Shown: piece after piece, positions 57,541-64,000 of the stretch
Layout of the letters: every line of letters starts with the position of its first letter
Position numbering within the stretch: position 1 is the stretch's first letter
Assembly: GCF_018966525.1 (NCBI RefSeq)
Contig: NZ_CP076607.1
Location: 2,852,001-2,916,000, forward strand
Direction of reading: 5' to 3'
Source: Paenibacillus sophorae
GTDB taxonomy: Bacteria > Bacillota > Bacilli > Paenibacillales > Paenibacillaceae
DNA: 64,000 bases
Program-made: the position numbers and the translations under genes
The notes under the pieces: generated by a model
Database searches by the model: none
The model's input: only the letters and a program-made list of their open reading frames with translations
What the model was told of the DNA's origin: nothing

Positions 57541-58836
57541 ATGAGTGATAATGTAGACCGGTATTATCCCGCAAGCGGCCGGGTTATATTGCATGTGGAT
57601 ATGAATGCGTTCTACTGTTCCGTCCATGAGGCAGAGAATCCGGAAGCTTATAAAGGCAGACCGACAGCGGTGGCCGGAAGCGTGGAGCTGCGTAAAGGAA
57701 TTATCGTCACCTGCTCCTATCCTGCAAGGCGGCGCGGCATTTCTACGGGCATGCAGGTGCAGAGGGCCCTGCGCGTATGTCCGGAACTCATTGTCATCAA
57801 GCCCGACTTCCATCTCTACCGCCGTTATTCGGCAGCCTTCATGCAGATTGCCTACAGCTATACGCCATTACTGGAAGCGGTATCCATCGACGAGTGTTAT
57901 CTCGATATTACGGGATCGCGCCAGTTCGGCACACCGCCGGAGATTGCCGAGGCCATTCAGAACCGAATCATGGGGGAGCTTGGTTTGCCCTGCTCCATCG
58001 GAATCGCTCCCAACAAGCTGCTCGCCAAGATGGCCTCGGATCTCAAGAAGCCGAGCGGTATTTCAATCTTAAGACAACGGGATGTGCCGAAGGTGCTGTG
58101 GAACAAGCCTTGCGGAGAGATGTTCGGGATCGGCGCCAAGACGGCGGATAAGCTGAAAAAATTGGGCATTTACAGCATCGGTCAGCTGGCTGCGGCGGAT
58201 GAAAGAATGCTGCTTGACGTCTTCGGCGTTCTTGGTTCCTGGCTTAAACGCGCAGCGAATGGCATCGACGATTCCCCCGTGAATCCGGAACGGGAGCAGA
58301 GCAAATCGATCGGCCATACGACGACGCTGCCCGGCGATATCTCAGGGATAGCCGAAGCGCGGCCGGTTCTGCTTGCCTTAAGCGACCAGGTGGCCAGAAG
58401 ACTGCGTAGGCAGAAGCTCGTCGCTTCCGGCGTTCAGCTTACCGTGCGGACCCCTGATATGAAGACCATTACCCGCTCGCGGCAGATGGAAGTTCCTTCC
58501 GAGACGGCTGAGGAAATATATAAAGCGGCCTGCGCGCTGTTTCAAAAGCATTGGGATGAGGATAAGCCCATCCGTCTGCTCGGAGTGACGCTGCACGGCT
58601 TAACTCCGAAGGAGGATTCCGCCATTCAGCTTGATCTCTTCGATTACGAGCGTCAGCCGAAAAAGGAATCGCTAAACCAGGTAATGGATATGCTGCGCAA
58701 CAAATTCGGCGAGAACGCCGTGCTGACAGCGGGGATGTTAAGCGATCCGCACACTGATCTGCTGCGCAATCACAAGGCCCGCGGCACCTCGCTGCAGAAG
58801 GATCAGCTGCGCCCCCCGCAGCAGGATGAGGAGTGA
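57541..58836 (+). CDS. dinB: DNA polymerase IV (Y-family)
   Basis: Translesion polymerase of 431 residues. Metal-binding residues are in ILHVDMNAFYCSVHEAENP and SIDECYLDITGS; the fingers region has VTCSYPARRRGISTGMQV. A helix-hairpin-helix and little-finger domain follow. A C-terminal tail after about residue 380 includes a QLDLF stretch that looks like a beta-clamp-binding motif. It is preceded by GGAAGAGGG. No LexA box of the CGAAC-N4-GTTCG type was seen upstream. The interval 57317-57540 shows nothing else. Confidence 0.94.
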   Translation: MSDNVDRYYPASGRVILHVDMNAFYCSVHEAENPEAYKGRPTAVAGSVELRKGIIVTCSYPARRRGISTGMQVQRALRVCPELIVIKPDFHLYRRYSAAFMQIAYSYTPLLEAVSIDECYLDITGSRQFGTPPEIAEAIQNRIMGELGLPCSIGIAPNKLLAKMASDLKKPSGISILRQRDVPKVLWNKPCGEMFGIGAKTADKLKKLGIYSIGQLAAADERMLLDVFGVLGSWLKRAANGIDDSPVNPEREQSKSIGHTTTLPGDISGIAEARPVLLALSDQVARRLRRQKLVASGVQLTVRTPDMKTITRSRQMEVPSETAEEIYKAACALFQKHWDEDKPIRLLGVTLHGLTPKEDSAIQLDLFDYERQPKKESLNQVMDMLRNKFGENAVLTAGMLSDPHTDLLRNHKARGTSLQKDQLRPPQQDEE

Positions 58837-59004
58837 CGTAATTAGAGCAGTCTTAACAAAAGCACGGGAATACGGATTGAAATTGCCGTCTTTTTATATT
58901 AATATGACAAGAAGAAACGACAACTCGTCCACCAAGGAACGACAATCGTTAAAATAACGGCCTGCTTTGGGCGGAGCTGATTGATTAGTAGGAGGCAAAT
59001 AATA

Positions 59005-59241
59005 ATGGCTAAATACACTTGGGTTGAGAAAGATACCTGCATCGCATGCGGAGCCTGTGGCGCTACGGCTCCTGACATTTACGATTATGACGATGAAGGA
59101 CTGGCTGAAGTCATCTACGAGGGAGACGCCAACCGCGGCGTAACGGACATTCCGGAAGATTTGTTCGACGATCTGCAAGATGCTGCAGATGGCTGTCCGA
59201 CGGACTCGATTAAGATTGCGGATACACCTTTCAACAAGTAA
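59005..59241 (+). CDS. fer: Single [4Fe-4S] ferredoxin
   Basis: A 78-residue acidic ferredoxin of the Bacillus Fer type. The cluster ligands are C12, C15, C18 (DTCIACGACGATAPD) and C64 (DGCPTDSIK). The two-residue spacing and acidic loops are typical of low-potential electron carriers for cytochrome P450 and biosynthetic reductases. AGGAGGCAAATAATA precedes ATG 59005. It is a single gene closed by a strong terminator. Confidence 0.95.
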   Translation: MAKYTWVEKDTCIACGACGATAPDIYDYDDEGLAEVIYEGDANRGVTDIPEDLFDDLQDAADGCPTDSIKIADTPFNK

Positions 59242-59284
59242 GGTTAATTCCGCCGTTTTACGGATTTATTAAATTGACTTTATG

Positions 59285-59334
59285 AAGAGACATCCCGGTT
59301 CACGGATTTTATTGTGAATAGGGGTGTCTTTTTG
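59285..59334 (+). terminator. Rho-independent terminator after ferredoxin gene
   Basis: GAGACATCCC/GGGGTGTCT stem with an inner TTCAC/GTGAA stem, then TTTTTG. Confidence 0.85.
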
Positions 59335-59395
59335 CTGTTTTTGGTCCGATATATAGTATAAGTGTTAAGCCTGTTCCAACCATACGGAGGCAACG

Positions 59396-60838
59396 ATGAA
59401 AAATTCGCAGTACCTCAAGCAGTACGTGCAGATGCATCCCGACAATAAAATGGCGTGGTATTTACTGGGCAAGGAATATAAGAAAAACGGGCAGGAAGGC
59501 AAGGCGAATTACTGCTTCAACCAGGCTGGAGGCGTGTATGAGGCCTTCGAGCAGAGCAAAGTGCCGTCCGATATGCTTCGTGAATATGAAGAAGAATTGC
59601 TAAGGACGGCCCGGGAGCGGGAGATGCGGACAAGCAGGATACGCAGGGTGCTCCTGCTGGTGTCATTTCTGCTGCTCATTCTGATGCCGGCTGCAGCTAA
59701 AGCGCCGGGCGACGGTTCGATGATGACGGCAGTCAAACCTGAGGGTCAAACGAAAACAGTTCCGGCCGCGCAAAGCAGTCTCGATCAGGAGAAGGCTGGC
59801 GATTCAACGGCGGATACACTTTTGTTCACGGCCCGGGAGGCTGATGGCGCAGTTTCCGCGCGCGGTCTGGCCGGGCTTGTTGGAAGCGGAGGAGGCAAGG
59901 TTCCTTCTTTGACGGCAGTGCTTGGCATGCAGCGGTCGGGAAAATGGCTGCTCTGGAAGGAGCGGCTTCCCGTGGCGTATACCGTAGAGCGGGAGGAGAA
60001 CGGCCGGACGACGATCCAGTCCTACGATTCGGCATCCTGCGCATGCAAGCCGCCGGATGCCGGGGCGCTGGCGGACCGCGGGGCCAAGTGGCAGCGGCGT
60101 CAGGAACAGCTGGCTACGCTCTGGAGCGCGCTGAACAGCTTTCGCGCCGCCAAGGGCCGGCTGCCGGAATCGCTCGGCGAGATGACAGGCGATTTCCCGG
60201 GTAATTGGCTGGCCGGGACGACGCCGCTGATGGAGCGCGCCTTCACGCCGCTGAAAGCCGAGGCGGAGCGGAAGGGCGAGAAGGCGGCGCAAGGCGCTGC
60301 TGCTGACAGGAACGCGCCAGGCGGGGATTCCGGAGCCGCCCCAGGGGACGCGCCCTCAGCAGGTAATGGCGGAGCGGAGATGCCTTTCCTGTCTCAACCG
60401 CTCGCCATTCTCGTTGACAAGCAAAAACACCGCTTGGCGGTGACCAGCGGCGGAATCATTATTCGGAGCTATGAAGTGGGGCTGGGAGGAACCCGGACGC
60501 CGGAAGGCAGCTTCGTCATCACTGACAAGGTCGTGAATCCGAACGGACATGACAAAGGGGAATTCGGCAGCAGGGGAATGCAGCTCTCTGACACGAATTA
60601 CGCCATTCACGGCACCAATGAACCGGAAAGCGTGGGCAAGGATGAATCAATGGGCTGTATTCGAATGAAGCGAAATGATATTGAGGAGCTGTTCGATCTT
60701 GTCCCGAAAGGAACGAAGGTGCAAATCACCGAAGGGGGTCTTCTGCCTGGCGTAACGCAGGGTTCAGAGAACCCGTTCTCCCTGAAAGCCGCCGGGAACC
60801 AGACCAACCCCCGCAAACAGTACCATTGGCTGAATTAA
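59396..60838 (+). CDS. TPR-anchored L,D-transpeptidase (YkuD domain)
   Basis: A 480-residue membrane enzyme predicted to make 3-3 cross-links in peptidoglycan or attach proteins to it. A cytoplasmic TPR-like N-terminus (QYLKQYVQMHPDNKMAWYLL) is followed by one membrane helix (about residues 82-100). A long Ala/Gly/Asp-rich extracytoplasmic region leads to the YkuD domain (from about residue 335), which carries catalytic His405 in IHGTNEP and Cys421 in SMGCIRM. The arrangement of a soluble N-terminal repeat domain is unusual for this family. AACGGAGG precedes ATG 59396. It converges on the 60835 gene with four bases of overlap. Confidence 0.9.
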   Translation: MKNSQYLKQYVQMHPDNKMAWYLLGKEYKKNGQEGKANYCFNQAGGVYEAFEQSKVPSDMLREYEEELLRTAREREMRTSRIRRVLLLVSFLLLILMPAAAKAPGDGSMMTAVKPEGQTKTVPAAQSSLDQEKAGDSTADTLLFTAREADGAVSARGLAGLVGSGGGKVPSLTAVLGMQRSGKWLLWKERLPVAYTVEREENGRTTIQSYDSASCACKPPDAGALADRGAKWQRRQEQLATLWSALNSFRAAKGRLPESLGEMTGDFPGNWLAGTTPLMERAFTPLKAEAERKGEKAAQGAAADRNAPGGDSGAAPGDAPSAGNGGAEMPFLSQPLAILVDKQKHRLAVTSGGIIIRSYEVGLGGTRTPEGSFVITDKVVNPNGHDKGEFGSRGMQLSDTNYAIHGTNEPESVGKDESMGCIRMKRNDIEELFDLVPKGTKVQITEGGLLPGVTQGSENPFSLKAAGNQTNPRKQYHWLN

Positions 60839-60972
60839 CTGCCGGTTACAATAAAGAGGACGATGAAAATAACGACAAGCAGCGCAATGCTGGCGCCGAT
60901 CCACACGATGGCTTTACGGTTGACCTCTTCTTTTTTCTGCTGTATTGTTGGCGGTTTGCGTTTGGCTGACAT
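60835..60972 (-). CDS. Small single-pass membrane protein (45 residues)
   Basis: ATG 60972, with AAAGGATGG nine bases upstream, encodes MSAKRKPPTIQQKKEEVNRK, a basic N-terminus, then AIVWIGASIALLVVIFIVLF, one membrane helix, and IVTGS. Homologous small proteins with this pattern are common in Paenibacillus; their function is unknown. It overlaps the transpeptidase gene end by four bases. Confidence 0.75.
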   Translation of the reverse strand: MSAKRKPPTIQQKKEEVNRKAIVWIGASIALLVVIFIVLFIVTGS

Positions 60973-61153
60973 ATGAATCGACCATCCTTTTCTCTTATAT
61001 CTGGATTTCCCTGTGCTCTTATATTGTAATGCGTTTACAAAAAAAATACTATACTCCCCGTCCATCCCGCTTTTCGCGAAGAAGACTAAAACTTTTCTTT
61101 TCCCGCGGAAAAGGCTAAAATTAAAATGAAACTTTACGCCTGAAGGAGCGAGA

Positions 61154-62254
61154 ATGGTGCTGTATCGAAATATTGCGAAACCTTTTTTCTTTAAAATGGA
61201 CCCGGAAGCAGCACACCATCTCGTCATCGGGGGACTTGAAAAAGCAGCCGCCCTGCCGGGCGGACGCTCCGCCTTGCGCCTGATGTACGGCGTCCCGGAG
61301 ACGCCGGAGCTGGCTGTTGACCTGTTTGGATTTCATTTTCATTCGCCCGTAGGGCTTGCAGCCGGATTAGACAAGAATGCTCAGGCGATCCCCGGATTTT
61401 CGTCAATCGGCTTTGGCTTTATGGAAGTTGGTACGGTGACTCCGAAAGGCCAGCCGGGGAACGAGCAGCCAAGGCTGTTCCGGCTTCCTTCTGATGAAGC
61501 GCTCATCAACCGGATGGGCTTCAATAATGAAGGCGCGGAAGTTATGGCGCGGCGCCTCAAGGCAGAGAACAGACGGACCATTCCGGTCGCGATCAATATC
61601 GGACGGAATAAGATGACCGCCAACGAAGCCGCGCATGAGGATTACCGGAAGTGCATCCGCACACTGTATCCGTACGGTGATTTTTTTGTGGTTAATATCA
61701 GTTCTCCGAATACGCCGGATTTGCGCAGCCTCCAGCACGGAAGCGAACTGTCCCATTTATTGTCGGAAGTTAAGCAGGAGATGGAGCTCCAGCGCGGGTC
61801 AAGCAGCGTCCGAAAGAGCATTCTGGTCAAGATTGCTCCGGACGTAAGTAGCGCGGAGCTTGAATATATGGTGCATACGCTGACAGAAGCGGGAATGGAT
61901 GGTATCATAGCTACCAACACGACGGTTCGCCGCGAGGGACTCACCCATGAAAGCGCGTCTGAAACCGGCGGACTCAGCGGAAAGCCGCTCCGGGACAGAT
62001 CAACGGAGATCATCTCCGCCATCTACCGGCAGACGAACGGAAAGCTGCCGATTATCGGTTCGGGCGGCATTTTCTCCGCCCAGGATGCCTATGACAAGAT
62101 CCGGGCGGGCGCAAGCCTGGTCGAAATATATACGGCTCTCATTTACGAAGGGCCGGAGGTAAACCGCAGGATACATGCCGGGCTGCGGAATCTCCTGAGA
62201 AGGGACGGCTTCCGGCATATCTCCGAAGCGGTGGGCGCGGACGTCCAAATATAA
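61154..62254 (+). CDS. pyrD: Dihydroorotate dehydrogenase (quinone), class 2
   Basis: Membrane-associated FMN enzyme oxidising dihydroorotate to orotate with quinone in pyrimidine synthesis. The 366-residue protein has an N-terminal membrane-interacting helix (KPFFFKMDPEAAHHLVIGGL) typical of class 2 and the catalytic-base Ser in FFVVNISSPNTPDLRSLQ. FMN contacts are visible in GIIATNTT and PIIGSGGIFSAQDAYDKI. It is away from the pyr operon, as class 2 genes usually are. GAAGGAGCGAGA precedes ATG 61154. The repeat element copy 2 overlaps its stop codon. Confidence 0.96.
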   Translation: MVLYRNIAKPFFFKMDPEAAHHLVIGGLEKAAALPGGRSALRLMYGVPETPELAVDLFGFHFHSPVGLAAGLDKNAQAIPGFSSIGFGFMEVGTVTPKGQPGNEQPRLFRLPSDEALINRMGFNNEGAEVMARRLKAENRRTIPVAINIGRNKMTANEAAHEDYRKCIRTLYPYGDFFVVNISSPNTPDLRSLQHGSELSHLLSEVKQEMELQRGSSSVRKSILVKIAPDVSSAELEYMVHTLTEAGMDGIIATNTTVRREGLTHESASETGGLSGKPLRDRSTEIISAIYRQTNGKLPIIGSGGIFSAQDAYDKIRAGASLVEIYTALIYEGPEVNRRIHAGLRNLLRRDGFRHISEAVGADVQI

Positions 62255-62346
62255 GAAAGTATAAGCTATGCGCTTATCCAAAGCCTTATATTTCTACGAG
62301 AGACGGATGCAAGCCCTATAAGGGATGCGCAGCCTTCTCTTCTTGG
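62246..62346 (+). repeat. Two-hairpin repeat element, copy 2 (candidate structured RNA)
   Basis: Left half: arms AAATATAAG/CTTATATTT (perfect) around an inner hairpin ATAAGC-TATGC-GCTTAT. Right half: AGAGA.GG/CC.TCTCT arms around CCC-TATAA-GGG, ending in TTCTCTTCTTGG. It overlaps the pyrD stop and ends 35 bp before relQ, so it lies in the leader of relQ. Relative to copy 1 at 8822 the loops and links (ACGAGA, GCGCAGC) are conserved while paired positions change together. Confidence 0.72.
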
Positions 62347-62381
62347 CTGACGGCGGAGAGTAAAGGACAGGAGGAAGGACG

Positions 62382-63194
62382 ATGGACGGCAGAGATTGGG
62401 GCACTTTTTTGCTTCCATATGAACAGACAGTGGAAGAACTCAAGGTCAAATTCAAAACAATGCGCGCGGAGCTGAAAAAGCGCGAGGAATATACGCCGAT
62501 TGAATTCGTAACCGGTCGGGTGAAGCGGCTGTCCAGCATTCTGGAAAAGGCGAAACGCCTAAATGTGCGGATGGAGGATCTGGAGCAGGGGATCGAGGAT
62601 ATTGCGGGAATTCGGATCATGTGCCAGTTCGTGGAGGATATCCGGCGTGTGGCGGAGTATATCCGCGTCCGCAAAGACCTTGAAGTGGTATATGAGAAAG
62701 ACTACATTACTAATTATAAGGAGAGCGGCTACCGCAGCTTCCATATGATCATCAGGTATCCGGTACAGACGGCCCTCGGACAAAAGATCGTGCTGGCCGA
62801 AATTCAGATCCGCACGCTGGCGATGAATTTCTGGGCGACCATCGAGCACTCCCTGAACTATAAATATCGGGAAAGCCTGCCGGATGAAATCCGGCTGCGC
62901 CTGAAGACGGCTGCGGAGGCAGCATCCATTCTGGATAGCGAAATGTCCAGCATCCGGGAAGAAATACTGGAAGCGCAGAAGACGTTCGAGGAAAATTCCA
63001 ACACGACGACCCAGGTTCTCCATGCGATACATCAATTGTATTTCTACCATCTTGTCAATGAAGCAATCCGCAGCCAGGAAGAGTTCAACGAGATTTGGCA
63101 GCGCCAAGATATGGAAGCGATGAAGGAACTGCTGGGACGGGTGCGCGGAATGATTTCGCAGGCGAAGAAAGACGATTTGCCGGATGGGTTATGA
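62382..63194 (+). CDS. relQ: Small alarmone synthetase RelQ (GTP pyrophosphokinase)
   Basis: Makes (p)ppGpp from ATP and GDP/GTP. The 270-residue protein is a stand-alone SYNTH domain without hydrolase, like Bacillus SasB/YjbM. Conserved stretches include IEFVTGRVKRLSSILEKAKR, DIAGIRIMCQFVEDI with a catalytic Asp, YKESGYRSFHMIIRYP and the catalytic Glu of AEIQIRTLAMNFWATIEHSL, NYKY. A C-terminal helix supports tetramer formation. AGGAGGAAGG precedes ATG 62382. It overlaps the DUF309 gene by 11 bp and sits behind the repeat element. Confidence 0.94.
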   Translation: MDGRDWGTFLLPYEQTVEELKVKFKTMRAELKKREEYTPIEFVTGRVKRLSSILEKAKRLNVRMEDLEQGIEDIAGIRIMCQFVEDIRRVAEYIRVRKDLEVVYEKDYITNYKESGYRSFHMIIRYPVQTALGQKIVLAEIQIRTLAMNFWATIEHSLNYKYRESLPDEIRLRLKTAAEAASILDSEMSSIREEILEAQKTFEENSNTTTQVLHAIHQLYFYHLVNEAIRSQEEFNEIWQRQDMEAMKELLGRVRGMISQAKKDDLPDGL

Positions 63195-63612
63195 ACCTCT
63201 GTATGTCGCTTATCTGATCTACTTCAATCGGGACCGCGATTATTTCGAATGTCACGAGGTTCTGGAAGAGCTGTGGCTCTCCAAGGACCGCGACCCGCTG
63301 TACAAGGCGTTGCTTCAGGTAGCCGTGGGACTGTATCATTACCGTAATGGCAATGCGCGCGGCGCCATAATTATGCTGGAAGGAGCGGCCGCGAAGCTTC
63401 GGGAATATCCGGAGATTACGCTGGGCATTCATCTTGGCAAATTGGTCCGTGAGACGGAAGATTATATCCAGCGGTTGAGGGAGTATGACAATCTGCCTTA
63501 TTACGATTTGACTATCGATATTGTGGACGGGAAGCTGTCGGAGGCGGTTCATGCCGCTTTGCCGGACATCAAGCCGAATATCCCCCAGCGGCGGGGACCC
63601 CGGAGAGAGTAG
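63184..63612 (+). CDS. DUF309 family protein
   Basis: A 142-residue all-helical protein with the family signature FNRDRDYFECHEVLEELWLS near residue 15, where Cys, His and Glu could bind a metal, and YKALLQVAVGLYHYRNGNAR. The C-terminal half has a less conserved region (LPYYDLTIDIVDGKLSEAV). DUF309 is widespread and uncharacterised. ATG 63184 lies inside the relQ 3' end, so translation is probably coupled. A 13 bp hairpin at 63654 ends the unit. Confidence 0.85.
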   Translation: MGYEPLYVAYLIYFNRDRDYFECHEVLEELWLSKDRDPLYKALLQVAVGLYHYRNGNARGAIIMLEGAAAKLREYPEITLGIHLGKLVRETEDYIQRLREYDNLPYYDLTIDIVDGKLSEAVHAALPDIKPNIPQRRGPRRE

Positions 63613-63653
63613 TCCTGCCGCCGCTGACCCTTGCAAGTGCTTATCAATTACGT

Positions 63654-63690
63654 CTCAGGAACACCCGCAGGGGTGTTCCTGAGTTATTCA
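63654..63690 (+). terminator. Terminator after relQ-DUF309
   Basis: CTCAGGAACACCC/GGGTGTTCCTGAG, a perfect 13 bp stem with a GCAG loop. The following T-tract is interrupted (TTATT). Confidence 0.75.
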
Positions 63691-63723
63691 ACCCTTAAAT
63701 GGGATAATCGGGAGGACGGCAGC

Positions 63724-64000
63724 ATGTCGGTACAACTTCCGCACTCCTTCTCCGAGCGGATGAAGGAGCTGCTGGGACGGGAATACGAAGCATTCACGAA
63801 GACCTATGGGGAGATCCCTCATACGGGCATCCGTGTCAATACACTAAAGATTGCGGTAGATGAGTTGCAGCGGATTTCACCTTACCGTTTGGAGCCGATC
63901 CCCTGGTGCTCCACGGGCTTTTATACAATCGAAGGTGCCAGACCCGGCAAGCATCCTTACTATCACGCCGGGCTTTACTATATTCAGGAGCCGAGCGCCA
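63724..64000 (+). CDS. rsmF: 16S rRNA m5C methyltransferase RsmF-like (3' partial)
   Basis: The N-terminal 92 residues of an RsmF/YebU-type enzyme: MSVQLPHSFSERMKELLGRE, then IRVNTLKIAVDELQRISPYR, and HAGLYYIQEPSA, the entry to the SAM-binding region. The start ATG 63724 is preceded by GGGAGGACGGCAGC. The catalytic PC and NOL1/NOP2 motifs would lie beyond the right edge of the window. The IQEPSA segment and N-terminal domain are characteristic of this family. Confidence 0.85.
   Translation, partial: MSVQLPHSFSERMKELLGREYEAFTKTYGEIPHTGIRVNTLKIAVDELQRISPYRLEPIPWCSTGFYTIEGARPGKHPYYHAGLYYIQEPSA

Noticed and set aside
1..64000. CRISPR array, prophage, insertion sequence or tRNA/rRNA genes
   Set aside because: I saw no regularly spaced repeats, transposase or integrase motifs, or tRNA cloverleaf/CCA ends in the window.

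Overview
ORGANISM AND SETTING. This is a chromosomal window from a low-to-mid-GC, endospore-forming Firmicute, most probably Paenibacillus or a close relative. The evidence is the gene content: a coproporphyrin-type hemE-hemH-hemY cluster, YtpB/DUF2600 sesquarterpene synthase, YciC/ZagA, YcgQ/YcgR, YuzB, YutE, YugP, YtxH, RelQ, a YjcZ-type sporulation miniprotein, strong AGGAGG ribosome-binding sites and frequent TTG/GTG starts. I saw no tRNA, rRNA, insertion sequence, prophage or CRISPR array. The first and last genes are cut by the window edges. LAYOUT. 1-2476: 3' part of a multi-PAS hybrid histidine kinase. 2501-7047: a zinc island. A Zur-like operator covers the promoter of a zinc-free ribosomal protein L33 paralogue followed by a ZagA-type GTPase; a divergent operon holds a second COG0523 GTPase, a YcgR permease and YcgQ. 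7276-10679: methyltransferase, a frameshifted small membrane protein, a duplicated-HTH protein, Dabb, YutE and a SufR-like regulator. 10795-15902: YtxH, glutamate racemase, a LysM-M14 peptidase, DUF1232, a cysteine-less HesB protein, YuzB and an aldo/keto reductase. 16055-19338: RlmL-like RNA methyltransferase, O-methyltransferase and an MFS exporter. 19545-28988: haem operon, then CapA, glycerophosphodiesterase, FAH-family, DUF92 and ABC-F genes. 29026-35809: a decayed TPR gene, PatB aminotransferase, M42 peptidase, LapA, PepF, small proteins, a cold-shock protein and a nitroreductase. 36432-38525: ytpB-pfkA. 38643-45246: DsrE remnant, MATE exporter, DUF4015 protein, YitT, DEAD-box helicase and YjcZ. 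45424-49526: YesL, 6S RNA, DUF1499-like protein, Tpx, rhomboid protease and LysR. 49576-55512: YugP, MerR, then amtB-DUF294-exonuclease, JAMM peptidase and TlpA. 55697-64000: cimA, dinB, ferredoxin, a TPR/YkuD transpeptidase, pyrD, relQ-DUF309 and the start of rsmF. HOW IT FITS TOGETHER. Most of the window is housekeeping and stress physiology. The coherent modules are zinc sparing, haem synthesis, ammonium uptake under a GlnR/TnrA-type box, alarmone synthesis, and envelope maintenance. The least explained features are a two-hairpin repeat with compensatory changes found at 8822-8919 and 62246-62346 (with a weaker relative at 17263-17340), each copy pointing toward a downstream gene on the same strand, and the pairing of an ammonium transporter with a DUF294 nucleotidyltransferase-like protein and a DEDDh exonuclease in place of GlnK.
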